46,026 nucleotides of DNA from Lentisphaerales bacterium (GTDB taxonomy: Bacteria; Verrucomicrobiota; Lentisphaeria; Lentisphaerales; Lentisphaeraceae): the NCBI GenBank assembly GCA_022446985.1, contig JAKVBD010000041.1, positions 1-46,026 on the forward strand. Direction: 5' to 3'. The translations under genes were made by a program, and so were the position numbers. Of the stretch, positions 1 through 7,441 are shown piece by piece. How positions within the stretch are numbered: the stretch's first letter is position 1; the number at the start of each line of letters is the position of its first letter. The notes beneath the pieces are model-generated. The model was not told where the DNA came from. It saw only the letters and a list, made by a program, of their open reading frames with translations, and did no database searches.

Positions 1-31
1 TAGATTGTGGGAGAGTAGATCGCCGCCAGCC
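1..31 (+). rRNA. rrf: 5S rRNA, 3' end (cut by window edge)
   Basis: The first 31 bases read as the last part of a bacterial 5S rRNA. A GAGAGTAG segment is followed by a CGCCGCCAG-type 3' strand, as in 5S genes of many bacteria. The identification is strengthened by the longer copies downstream at 89 and 348, which also carry the preceding 5S segment GTTAAGCTCTTTC..GATGGT. Most of the gene lies to the left of the window, so an rRNA operon on the plus strand presumably ends here. A good intrinsic terminator follows 10 bases later. Confidence 0.85.
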
Positions 32-40
32 TTTTTTTAT

Positions 41-77
41 GCCCTGATTCTGCCTAAAGCGGAATCAGGGCTTTTTT
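41..77 (+). terminator. Intrinsic terminator of the rRNA operon
   Basis: A perfect 10-bp stem (GCCCTGATTC at 41-50 pairing with 62-71) with an 11-base loop is followed by six T residues. It sits directly behind the 5S 3' end and is the expected end of the rRNA transcript. Confidence 0.85.
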
Positions 78-88
78 ATGTTCAGCTA

Positions 89-280
89 GTTAAGCTCTTT
101 CATGTCGATGGTCTGCTTAGTAGATTGTGGGAGAGTCCTTTGAAAAATATTCTTTCAGATAAACTTCGCCCAACACATTTTTTACTCCAGTCATGTAGCT
201 TCGCTACACTCCTTACATTCAAAAAGCACTGGAGCTTGTTTCCTGAAAGTTATTTCTAAAAGCAAAGATCGCCGTCAGCC
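89..280 (+). pseudogene. Truncated 5S rRNA copy split by a 129-bp insert
   Basis: Bases 89-136 match the 3' half of a 5S gene (from GTTAAGCTC to GAGAGT). The last 15 bases of 5S reappear at 266-280 (AGATCGCCGTCAGCC, one change from the intact copy at 17-31). Between them lie 129 unrelated bases (137-265). The 5' half of 5S is absent: sequence before 89 is the terminator region of the previous unit. It is therefore read as a non-functional remnant, though a processed small RNA is not excluded. Confidence 0.75.
137..265 (+). repeat. Insert A inside truncated 5S copy
   Basis: This 129-bp segment interrupts the 5S remnant between GAGAGT and AGATCGCC. It shares blocks in the same order with insert B at 396-521: an opening CCTTT, an ATAAACTTCG-like block, a small hairpin TGTAGC-TTC-GCTACA followed by CTCC and TTAC, and a closing AAAAGCAAG-like block. 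The opening CCTT and closing AAGCAAAG are loosely inverted. No open reading frame of note is present. A small non-autonomous element or an expanded rRNA helix are both possible. Confidence 0.6.
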
Positions 281-347
281 TATTTTTATGTAAGCTGCAT
301 TCAGCTTGACCACTTATATTTTTATTTCGCTATAGCTTAATATTGGA

Positions 348-536
348 GTTAAGCTCTTTCATGTCGATGGTCTGCTTAGTAGATTGTGGGAGAGTCCTTT
401 CCAAGAATTTCTTTTTATAAACTTCGTTTTCCTGTGTCAATCGTTTTGTCGAGTAGCTGCGCTACACTCCGTTACTTATGACTTGTTAAACTCGCTTCTA
501 AAAAGCCTTCTTGAAAAGCAAGGATCGCCACCAGCC
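348..536 (+). pseudogene. Second truncated 5S rRNA copy split by a 126-bp insert
   Basis: Bases 348-400 are identical to 89-141 over 53 bp, covering the 5S 3' half and the first bases of the insert. The 5S 3' terminus resumes at 522-536 (GGATCGCCACCAGCC) with two changes from the intact end. As in the first remnant, the 5' half of the gene is missing. A terminator-like hairpin follows at 548, as after the true 5S gene, so the unit looks like a diverged tandem duplicate of a 5S-terminator block. Confidence 0.75.
396..521 (+). repeat. Insert B inside second truncated 5S copy
   Basis: This 126-bp insert is at exactly the same 5S position as insert A. It has a matching block order, including a hairpin GTAGC-TGC-GCTAC followed by ACTCCGTTAC. 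The two inserts have diverged far more from each other than the flanking 53-bp direct repeat has, apart from their shared first five bases. Confidence 0.6.
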
Positions 537-547
537 TTATTTTATGA

Positions 548-582
548 CCGCGTTTTCCCTAAAGGAAAGCACGGGCTTTTTT
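548..582 (+). terminator. Degraded terminator after second 5S remnant
   Basis: An 11-bp imperfect stem (548-558 with 564-574, one mismatch and one G-T pair) with a CTAAA-type loop is followed by a run of six T residues from 576. It mirrors the terminator after the intact 5S end. Confidence 0.6.
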
Positions 583-598
583 GTTTTAAACTGAAGTA

Positions 599-820
599 AA
601 CTTAACCACTTGGATTATTGGAAAGTGGACCTTGTGGACTTCAGTGGACAGGGGAGGCATGAAGACTCAGTAGTATGCTAAAGAAATAGTTCTCTTCAGC
701 GAGCCAACCTACTAAATTAACTCTTGTCAACTCAGTCTATTGTGAGTTAATGGACTATTCAGAAACTGTCACTCTAAATTTAGAGCAAGTTTACTTACCG
801 ACTCAGTTTTCTCATATGAC
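599..820. other. Intergenic stretch without recognisable gene
   Basis: No credible coding frame or RNA gene is visible between the 5S remnants and the trxB terminator. Two symmetric elements are present. One is a spaced inverted repeat TTAACTC..GAGTTAA at about 718-750; the other is a perfect 14-bp palindrome CTCTAAATTTAGAG at 772-785. No function is assigned. Confidence 0.5.
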
Positions 821-850
821 AAAAAAAGCCCCGCATTTCTGCGAGGCTTA
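821..850 (-). terminator. Intrinsic terminator of trxB
   Basis: On the minus strand a 9-bp stem (AGCCTCGCA..TGCGGGGCT) with a GAAA loop is followed by seven T residues. It lies 25 bases downstream of the trxB stop and ends the polB-like/fur/trxB transcript. Confidence 0.85.
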
Positions 851-874
851 AAAGTATATGACTAAGTGTTTATC

Positions 875-1810
875 TTAGCGACTTGTGAGGAAGTGCTCTG
901 CAGCAAGTGCAGCCATACAACCTGAACCAGCGGCAGTAATTGCCTGACGCCATTTTTTATCTTGAACGTCACCACAGGCAAATACACCAGGAATACTTGT
1001 CTCAGGAGTTCCATCTTTAGTGATGATGTAACCGCTTTCATCAAGTTCTAATTGACCAGTAAGGAAATCAGTGTTTGGCTTGTGACCAATTGCGTAGAAA
1101 AGACCGTTAGCTTCAAGAGTTTTCTTTTCGCCAGTCTTAAGGTTTTCGATTTCTACGTGAGAAAGGAATTCGTCACCTTTAGCTTCTGTTGCAGCAGAGT
1201 TCCAGTGAATTTCGATTTTATCGTTGTCCATAGCGCGTTGTCCCATGACTTTAGAAGCACGGAACTCATCTCTTCTAACGAGCATGTGAACTTTACTGGC
1301 AAATTTAGTGAGGAAAGTAGCTTCTTCACAAGCAGAGTCGCCACCGCCGATAACAACTAGTGGTTTATCGCGGAAAATTGGTAGAGCGCCATCACAAACA
1401 GCACATGCTGACATGCCTTTGTTCCAGAAAGTTTCTTCGCCAGGAAGACCAAGTCTTTTAGCTGTTGCACCAGTTGCAATGATGATAGATTCAGCCTGGT
1501 GTTCAGTTCCATCTACAGTTACGGTGAAAGGTCTTTTAGACAAGTCAATGGCATCAACAGTTTCAGTTATTACTTCAGCACCGCAGTTGATGGATTGCTG
1601 ACGCATTCTGTCCATCAGTTCCCATCCACCGATACCTTCAGGAAAGCCAGGGAAGTTTTCAATTTCAGTAGTTGTGGTCAATTGACCGCCAGCAGCAACT
1701 CCACCAGCCATCATGCCTTCAAACATGAGTGGTGCCATTGTTGCTCTACCAGCATAAATCGCAGCAGTATGACCGGCTGGTCCGGAGCCGATAATAATTA
1801 CTTTACGCAT
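875..1810 (-). CDS. trxB: Thioredoxin-disulfide reductase
   Basis: NADPH-dependent flavoenzyme that reduces thioredoxin in the cytoplasm. The 311-residue product has the usual length. It has an N-terminal FAD-binding GSGPAG (residues 8-13), the redox-active CAVC pair (Cys136 and Cys139) followed by DG, the NADPH-binding GGGDSA (155-160), and a C-terminal GDV motif of the FAD domain near 287. An AAAGGAT ribosome binding site precedes the ATG. It is the last gene of a minus-strand group, 11 bases after the Fur-family regulator, which suggests peroxide- or redox-responsive co-expression. Confidence 0.96.
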   Translation of the reverse strand: MRKVIIIGSGPAGHTAAIYAGRATMAPLMFEGMMAGGVAAGGQLTTTTEIENFPGFPEGIGGWELMDRMRQQSINCGAEVITETVDAIDLSKRPFTVTVDGTEHQAESIIIATGATAKRLGLPGEETFWNKGMSACAVCDGALPIFRDKPLVVIGGGDSACEEATFLTKFASKVHMLVRRDEFRASKVMGQRAMDNDKIEIHWNSAATEAKGDEFLSHVEIENLKTGEKKTLEANGLFYAIGHKPNTDFLTGQLELDESGYIITKDGTPETSIPGVFACGDVQDKKWRQAITAAGSGCMAALAAEHFLTSR

Positions 1811-1821
1811 TAAGTTATCCT

Positions 1822-2247
1822 TTAATTTTTAAGCCGCCCGCGGATGATTATATCCACATCGTGGATTTCATATTCGTGGCTTAGTTTATTATTGTATTCA
1901 AAATCGATTTCAGGGATGTCTATGATATTGCCGGTCTCTTCATCAAGGAAATGATGATGTGGCTCAATATTATTATCATAAATGACCTTGTCCATATGTG
2001 GGAAGCGAAGGTCTTTAAGCATGCCAGCTTTACAAAGAGCATTCAATGTATTGTAGACAGTTGCTAAGCTAGTTTTGATACCTTGGGTTTCAGACCAGTT
2101 ACGAACATCTTCTACTGTAGGGTGACGGGCTTCACACAGAACATACTTACAAAGCCCAACTCTTTGCGAAGTCGCACTGAGTCCGGCATCTTTGAGCATG
2201 TGAGTGATCTGCTCTGCACTAAGGCATGTATTTTGGTTATTGTTCAT
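1822..2247 (-). CDS. Fur-family regulator, PerR/Irr-like
   Basis: A 141-residue metal-dependent repressor. It has a winged-helix region with the family signature ATVYNTL (62-68), a His-Pro at 42-43, and the HHH metal-binding motif (97-99) ending in the acidic IIDIPE segment. The CxxC pair that normally follows HHH and binds structural zinc is replaced (Asp102 and Thr105), and there is no C-terminal CxxC. This is the situation described for Irr and for some PerR proteins. The neighbour trxB favours peroxide sensing over iron or zinc uptake control. No Shine-Dalgarno is seen; a palindrome occupies the region directly before the ATG. PerR versus Irr cannot be settled from sequence alone. Confidence 0.85.
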   Translation of the reverse strand: MNNNQNTCLSAEQITHMLKDAGLSATSQRVGLCKYVLCEARHPTVEDVRNWSETQGIKTSLATVYNTLNALCKAGMLKDLRFPHMDKVIYDNNIEPHHHFLDEETGNIIDIPEIDFEYNNKLSHEYEIHDVDIIIRGRLKN

Positions 2248-2249
2248 AT

Positions 2250-2268
2250 TTTTAGAATATTTCTAAAA
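2250..2268. promoter_or_regulatory. Perfect 19-bp palindrome before the Fur-family gene, probable autoregulatory operator
   Basis: TTTTAGAATATTTCTAAAA is symmetric around its central base and ends two bases upstream of the start codon at 2247. Its 15-bp core TTAGAATATTTCTAA resembles the PerR box TTATAATNATTATAA (general knowledge). The position would let the regulator block its own initiation region. Binding is inferred. Confidence 0.6.
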
Positions 2269-2285
2269 TAGTTGAATTCAAGATT

Positions 2286-4622
2286 TTAGAAGTCAAAAAG
2301 GTTTAATTGTTGAGCTTTGAAGAGGTTTTCAAAGTGAAGACCTTTAAGAGTGAGTAAGCTATCTGCTATGGGAGCTAATTGTTTATCTAAATAATACTGG
2401 TAGTCAATATCATTTGGATTGAGTTCTGTAGGGACTGGTCCACGAGTAGTGAAGAAAAATTTAATTAGCTTTCCAGGATTTGGAAGTAGTTTTGCCGCTT
2501 TGACATGAGGTGGAAGGCTGCCAGAATATTCGCTGACTTTTTTAAGTAGCTTTTTAGAAAAGACTAATTCATCATCGTATGTGCCAGATTTTAACTCTTC
2601 GACAAAGCCTTTCATCCATTCCTCAAGGTTTTCACCTTTGAATTCAGCCTCATACATTTTAGTTTGTAAAGTTGATGTGACAGCAGTCCAATCTGCTCCA
2701 GAAATTTTTAAGCCATGCAAAATTGTATTACCGTTTTCAGTAGCTGCAAAGCGAATGTCTTTTACGTATTGTTTTGTAAAGCTATCTACTTTAGGGATAA
2801 TAAACTTCTCATAGTGAGACTTACACTTTAAAGAGAGGTTAAGATTTATGCTGAAGTCTTCTTTGGCTTTAGTTTGGATATGCTCTTGCAGTCGGCTGGA
2901 AAGTAATTCAGCATGATCAAATACAGAACTGCTTTCTTGGGATTTCATTTGAATATAGAGGTTATGAATACTCACAGCACAGGTAATATAGCCTTCTTGC
3001 TCAAGGAATTTTTTGGCAGTAATGATGAACCAGCGAACACAGTCGTCCAGTGCAGCAAGTAAGTCATAGCTATAAAAACGATTGTTTCCAGATCGCATGG
3101 CTGTGATAATAGCATTACTGGTAGAGTGAACAGCCTTAGTAAAAGGAGATTCATCTTCAAGTCCTGCACTTTTAAGTTCTGCAAGAAAGTTAGATAAAAC
3201 ATTGGTCTTTCTGGAGAAAGACATAAGGCTGGGAGTATTTACTGTATCTTTATCATTCGCTAATCTAGCTATAGGATCAATGCAAAAAGCATTCATCAAA
3301 CTTTCTTGAAGAAAGCTTAATTCGAATTGACAGACATTTTCATAAATTCCAGGGTTTGAATTGACCTGGTTACTTTCCTGATTCGTAGACGCTCTGGAAT
3401 CTGGTGGCGCAGGCGCAACGTAACCAAGTCGGTGTAATCGAGGAATATAGATATGGTCAAAGGCGGCATTATAAATCTGTAAATTCGGCATCAATAGTCC
3501 TGAGGTTTTCACTCTGCCTATCATGAATTCTAGCATATTGACATAGTTAAATACCTTGGTGACAAGTACACAGTCTTGAATGTTATACTTACTCAGCATG
3601 TCTTTGTCATTTGCAAAGAAGTCTTCAATTTCAGCAATTTTCTCTTCTTTACTGGCAGTGATGATTTTGCCTTCACCGAGTAGCTCTTGAGCAACAGTTT
3701 CAAGCTTGAAATCGTCAAAAGAGTAACCGGCATCTCTCATACAAGGTGGGCCATCCAGAACAACTCTACCGGAAATTGTAGCGTAATTACCACCACCTGT
3801 AGGTGAGTTGAAGTAAGGCTTGCTGCCATTTCGACTGATGTCTAGATCTGTATAAAATGACTCACATTTTGCTTCAAGGTACATGAGGTCAAAACCGATA
3901 ACATGCCAGCCAATAACAATATCGGGATCTTCATCTCTGAACCATTCCATAAAAGCATTTAAAACGCCTTGTTCCGTTGGGTAAATCTCTAAATTATCAG
4001 GTCTGGTTTCACGCTTCTCACCGAGCATAAAGCAAATCTCTTTCTCAATGCCGGCACCAGACATATGACAGGCAATAGAGTAAAGCTGACCGTGTTTTGC
4101 CATTTCTTCTGTAGTTAGTCTACCGCCAGTTTGTGGGACGCTACATTCGATATCGAATGAAGCGATACGAAGTTCAGTATTGACCTCACATGGTTTTACT
4201 GCAGGGTTAGTGAAGCTGATTAATTTATCTTTTTTAACTGCTTCTCCCTGGATAGCCATTTGACCATTAATAAAATGCTCCATGAGGAAACGTTCATTTG
4301 GTTTTATATCGGCTTCAAATGTTTGTATTCCTGCTAATTTTAATTTATCTGCAGCAGCTCTGGCATCGTTGTAAGAGTGGAATACCAGGGAATCAACTTT
4401 TTCACCATTTATACTTTGCAAAGACGGCGATTTTCTATTGAACTTACAATTGAGCTCCGGAAGTTCTGCAGAGCTTGGAATCATAAATGAGCATTTGAAA
4501 TTATTTATGATGATTTCTACTGCTCCAAGTTTAGGAGAGCGACCATAGTAGGTTAAAATTGTTTGACCTTCGGTATCTGACCATTCGCTGGTCAGAAGAA
4601 ATACTTTAGCAGTACATTTCAC
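2286..4622 (-). CDS. Family B DNA polymerase (Pol II-like) with dead polymerase site and intact 3'-5' exonuclease
   Basis: The 778-residue product is collinear with E. coli DNA polymerase II over its whole length. Exonuclease motifs are preserved: Asp157 and Glu159 in FDIEC, Asp245 in GWHVIGFDL, and Tyr346/Asp350 in YNIQDC. The polymerase motifs are lost. The SLYPS region reads FELSFLQES near 433-441, the KxxxNxxYG region near 497-510 has no Lys or YG, and the YGDTDS loop is replaced around 548-556. Residues 772-776 (QLNLF) match the C-terminal sliding-clamp-binding motif of Pol II. It starts with GTG and has only weak ribosome-binding sequence. A clamp-tethered exonuclease or structural role is inferred. 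Fur-family and trxB genes follow on the same strand without a visible terminator. Confidence 0.88.
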   Translation of the reverse strand: MKCTAKVFLLTSEWSDTEGQTILTYYGRSPKLGAVEIIINNFKCSFMIPSSAELPELNCKFNRKSPSLQSINGEKVDSLVFHSYNDARAAADKLKLAGIQTFEADIKPNERFLMEHFINGQMAIQGEAVKKDKLISFTNPAVKPCEVNTELRIASFDIECSVPQTGGRLTTEEMAKHGQLYSIACHMSGAGIEKEICFMLGEKRETRPDNLEIYPTEQGVLNAFMEWFRDEDPDIVIGWHVIGFDLMYLEAKCESFYTDLDISRNGSKPYFNSPTGGGNYATISGRVVLDGPPCMRDAGYSFDDFKLETVAQELLGEGKIITASKEEKIAEIEDFFANDKDMLSKYNIQDCVLVTKVFNYVNMLEFMIGRVKTSGLLMPNLQIYNAAFDHIYIPRLHRLGYVAPAPPDSRASTNQESNQVNSNPGIYENVCQFELSFLQESLMNAFCIDPIARLANDKDTVNTPSLMSFSRKTNVLSNFLAELKSAGLEDESPFTKAVHSTSNAIITAMRSGNNRFYSYDLLAALDDCVRWFIITAKKFLEQEGYITCAVSIHNLYIQMKSQESSSVFDHAELLSSRLQEHIQTKAKEDFSINLNLSLKCKSHYEKFIIPKVDSFTKQYVKDIRFAATENGNTILHGLKISGADWTAVTSTLQTKMYEAEFKGENLEEWMKGFVEELKSGTYDDELVFSKKLLKKVSEYSGSLPPHVKAAKLLPNPGKLIKFFFTTRGPVPTELNPNDIDYQYYLDKQLAPIADSLLTLKGLHFENLFKAQQLNLFDF

Positions 4623-4811
4623 GTGAAATTAATTCCAGAATTGAGCGTTAACGGATACAGAATTCAATATCTTAGGAAGGCGCCAAAAAGCAATCGGAGT
4701 GATTAAAAAAAAGTAGATTCTTTGTAATTTAAATGATTCAAAGTTCACATATATTAATGCGTAAGAACTAGTAGTTGTTTCGTCATTAGTAAAAATACAC
4801 AGGACCTCACT

Positions 4812-5519
4812 ATGGGATTTGCTTTAGATTTTGCCTACATATTATACATAGCCATACCTATGGCAATATTGTCATTTATTGCCTCATACTTAACTAAGTC
4901 AACTTTTCAGAAGTATTCAAAGTTCATTGGTAGTCGGGGTGTGACTGGAGCAGAAGCTGCACGGATAATGTTAGAGAGGAATGGTGTCTATGATTGCCGG
5001 ATTGAGCCAATTTCAGGATCGTTAACTGATCATTATGACCCGCGTGATCGTACACTGCGTTTATCAGAAGATGTTTATAGTTCCAGGTCTTTGTCGGCGA
5101 TAGGAGTCGCTTGTCATGAGGCCGGCCATGCTCTTCAACATGCTAGTAATTACGCATTTCTTAACTTTAGATCAAGTTTAGTACCTATGGTCTCCTTGAC
5201 CTCTAATTTAAGTATCTGGGTCATAGGCTTAGGAACACTAATGGGCTTTAACAAAACCTTGATGACTATTGGTTGTATACTGCTTGCTGTCGCTGTTTTA
5301 TTTGCCATAGTCACACTTCCGGTAGAATGGGATGCTAGTGCCAGAGCTAAAAAGGCGATGGTTACGGCTGGTTTAGTGACACCTCAGGAAAGCGAACATG
5401 CCGGAAAGGTATTGAATGCCGCATTTTTAACCTACCTAGCTGCAGCAGTTAGTTCAATAATGACTCTTCTTTATTATCTCTGGCGAGCAGGGATCCTTGG
5501 TGGCAATAACGATGATTAA
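4812..5519 (+). CDS. Membrane zinc metallopeptidase, YugP family
   Basis: A 235-residue membrane protein with the zinc-binding HEAGH motif at residues 102-106. It has an N-terminal transmembrane segment (about 7-27) and further hydrophobic segments around 125-190 and 205-230. The block DHYDPRDRTLRLS ahead of the HEAGH helix and the VEWDASARA block after it are typical of the YugP-like neutral zinc metallopeptidase family, whose substrate is unknown. An AGGA ribosome binding site lies 8 bases before the ATG. It stands alone, divergent from the polB-like gene and convergent with the FecR gene. Confidence 0.88.
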   Translation: MGFALDFAYILYIAIPMAILSFIASYLTKSTFQKYSKFIGSRGVTGAEAARIMLERNGVYDCRIEPISGSLTDHYDPRDRTLRLSEDVYSSRSLSAIGVACHEAGHALQHASNYAFLNFRSSLVPMVSLTSNLSIWVIGLGTLMGFNKTLMTIGCILLAVAVLFAIVTLPVEWDASARAKKAMVTAGLVTPQESEHAGKVLNAAFLTYLAAAVSSIMTLLYYLWRAGILGGNNDD

Positions 5520-5524
5520 AGAGA

Positions 5525-5553
5525 TTTAGGCTCAATGATGAATTGAGCCTAAA
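5525..5553. terminator. Hairpin between convergent genes
   Basis: A stem of about 12 bp around TTTAGGCTCAAT..ATTGAGCCTAAA lies in the 39-base gap between two convergent genes. Neither strand has a clean T-run after it, so bidirectional termination is plausible but not certain. Confidence 0.45.
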
Positions 5554-5558
5554 AAAGC

Positions 5559-6683
5559 TTATCTTGCTTTACGCATTTGTTGGCGGTTGATATTTCGGCG
5601 GATATTCTGTAGAACATTGCGGATCTGCCTATCTTGCTGAATTCTTTTGAAAATTGTAGAAGCTTTTTTAGCAGCTTCGTCTCTTTTCTCTGCAAGCATT
5701 TGTTTCTCTGCGTTCAGTTGCTTTTTATCGACATCATCGAGAAGTGCTAACTGTAGATCTACTTCTTTTAGACGAGCATCGAATTTACCTTCAACAGCTG
5801 CTGCCGTTAGGTAGTTTTCTGATTCTGCATGTTGAACATAGCTATCGCCAACTTTAACATAGGCTCTGCCTGGAGTCATGGCGGTGGCGGTCTCTTCAAA
5901 GAAACCGAGAGTTTTAAGATTGGAGTCTTTTACTTTGATGACTGCGATGTCTGAGTCAACTGGTTTGGCAATTTCAAAGCTGGAGGAAGTCGCAACATAT
6001 GCAGATTTATCTGGGAGTGAAATTCTGAAACTTTGATTACCAATGCCTTTTTCAAGAGCAATGTTACAATACGAGTTTTCTTTGCCCGAGTAAGCTTTGG
6101 TTGTTACAGCCTGGCCTTTTTTGATGCCGCCAATTCTGAAACTATTTGAAGCAAGGTAGATCTCACCTTTAGTACATTTGAAGGATTGGTTTCTGTCTGC
6201 TTTGGCGCGGTCAATCCCAAGTTGTTTATCTTCACCAGAATATGATACTTCAAATCTTGTACCAACGGCACCGCAGACGGCAGTAGGTGTAGAAACTTCC
6301 ATTTTATGGTCTTTCGGAAAACGATCTAACTCCAAGGCCACTTTGCCATCAAGCAGCTTAAGTTTAGGGTGTCTGACTTTTGGACTGGAGAGATGCAGAG
6401 TAGTTTTAGGAAGAAGGCGCGCAGTGTTATGCTCAGAGAACTTAATTAAAACCTGTGAGCGGTTTGATTTTATAGTGGCTGGGAAGGCATAGAATTTACC
6501 TTCTTCTACTTTAGCGTAACCGCCTTTTGAGCCCTTTATACGGGCAGTTTTGTCGCTGATTTGAATGACTTTGAAGCCTGTTATAATTGTATCTTTTTCG
6601 CTGCCTTTTTGAGTGTGAGCAAATGGGATGAGAAGAAGAGAAATTATAAAAAGTGAAACGAAGAGACGGATTTGTTTTGACAT
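5559..6683 (-). CDS. Secreted FecR-domain protein
   Basis: The 374-residue protein begins with a clear signal peptide (basic MSKQIR, hydrophobic 7-21, likely cleavage near 24). It then carries a FecR-type beta domain: the segment around residues 60-175 includes the signature-like VSTPTAVCGAVGTRFEV. A charged, probably coiled-coil C-terminus rich in Lys, Arg, Gln and Ala runs from about 305 to 374. An AGAGG ribosome binding site precedes the ATG. Unlike classical FecR there is no cytoplasmic anti-sigma segment. It lies divergent to an ECF sigma/anti-sigma pair, so a periplasmic sensory partner of that system is possible but unproven. Confidence 0.75.
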   Translation of the reverse strand: MSKQIRLFVSLFIISLLLIPFAHTQKGSEKDTIITGFKVIQISDKTARIKGSKGGYAKVEEGKFYAFPATIKSNRSQVLIKFSEHNTARLLPKTTLHLSSPKVRHPKLKLLDGKVALELDRFPKDHKMEVSTPTAVCGAVGTRFEVSYSGEDKQLGIDRAKADRNQSFKCTKGEIYLASNSFRIGGIKKGQAVTTKAYSGKENSYCNIALEKGIGNQSFRISLPDKSAYVATSSSFEIAKPVDSDIAVIKVKDSNLKTLGFFEETATAMTPGRAYVKVGDSYVQHAESENYLTAAAVEGKFDARLKEVDLQLALLDDVDKKQLNAEKQMLAEKRDEAAKKASTIFKRIQQDRQIRNVLQNIRRNINRQQMRKAR

Positions 6684-6856
6684 ATTAACCTCTTTAAGAG
6701 CTCATAAATTTATTTGCGTAATGTATTTTAAGGCTTAATGAGGAAATGATCAATAGTTTCATTCTTTTATAAAAGATATGATTTTTTTATTTTTTTGACA
6801 TAATATCGACGTTTCGGTGAATTAAAGGGTAATGAAACAAGAAGAAAAAGTAAATC

Positions 6857-7441
6857 ATGGACGACTTCTTAAGAGATATTCAAGAGCAAAAAGACGAGTT
6901 TTATAGATACGTCTACCGAAATGTCTGGGACTCTTCAGTAGCAGACGATGTCTTTTCATCAGCAGTGTTGGCGGCTTATAAGACTAAAGGAAATTTTAAG
7001 CCAGGGACCAACTTTAGAGCCTGGATGTACCGGATTTTGACCAATAAGTGTTTTGTTGCAAACCGTGAAATTGGTCGCCGTGGGGAAAACATAGAGGATC
7101 ATCAGGATTGCATGGTTTCTTCAATGCGCGATCCAAACTACCGAAAAGGGGTCGAAGATCCGGATGAGTTTTTGGCGATGTGTGGAGATGAAGTTCTGAT
7201 GGCAATGAAGAGGCTTTCAACTATGGAACGTTCGTGTTTGCTTCTTAAAACCATGGAGAGTTTTTCCTACAAAGAGATTGCTGAAATTTTGGAAATCCCT
7301 TTTGGTACAGTCATGACTCATTTGTCGAGGGGTAGGGCTAAGCTTCGCAAGGAGTTGACTGAATATGCTTATGAATGTGGTCACATTAATAAACCTAAAG
7401 AAGTTATTAAGTTTGAAGATAATGAGAGGTCACTAGGATGA
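6857..7441 (+). CDS. ECF-type RNA polymerase sigma factor
   Basis: A 194-residue sigma-70 family protein with two domains. Region 2 spans about residues 8-72 and includes an FRAWMYRILTN promoter-melting segment. Region 4 spans about 117-168 with the helix-turn-helix YKEIAEILEIPFGTVMTHLSR. The linker is short, as in ECF factors. The stop overlaps the start of the next gene by ATGA, so the pair is translationally coupled. The partner is a membrane protein, consistent with envelope or redox stress control. The ribosome binding site is weak (AAGAAG). Confidence 0.92.
   Translation: MDDFLRDIQEQKDEFYRYVYRNVWDSSVADDVFSSAVLAAYKTKGNFKPGTNFRAWMYRILTNKCFVANREIGRRGENIEDHQDCMVSSMRDPNYRKGVEDPDEFLAMCGDEVLMAMKRLSTMERSCLLLKTMESFSYKEIAEILEIPFGTVMTHLSRGRAKLRKELTEYAYECGHINKPKEVIKFEDNERSLG

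Noticed and set aside
5..599. Plus-strand reading frames of 84 and 71 codons across the 5S region
   Set aside because: They cross the 5S sequences and terminator hairpins and have no ribosome binding site or protein-like composition.
772..785. Palindrome CTCTAAATTTAGAG as a Fur-type operator
   Set aside because: It lies downstream of the trxB terminator with no promoter or gene start near it.
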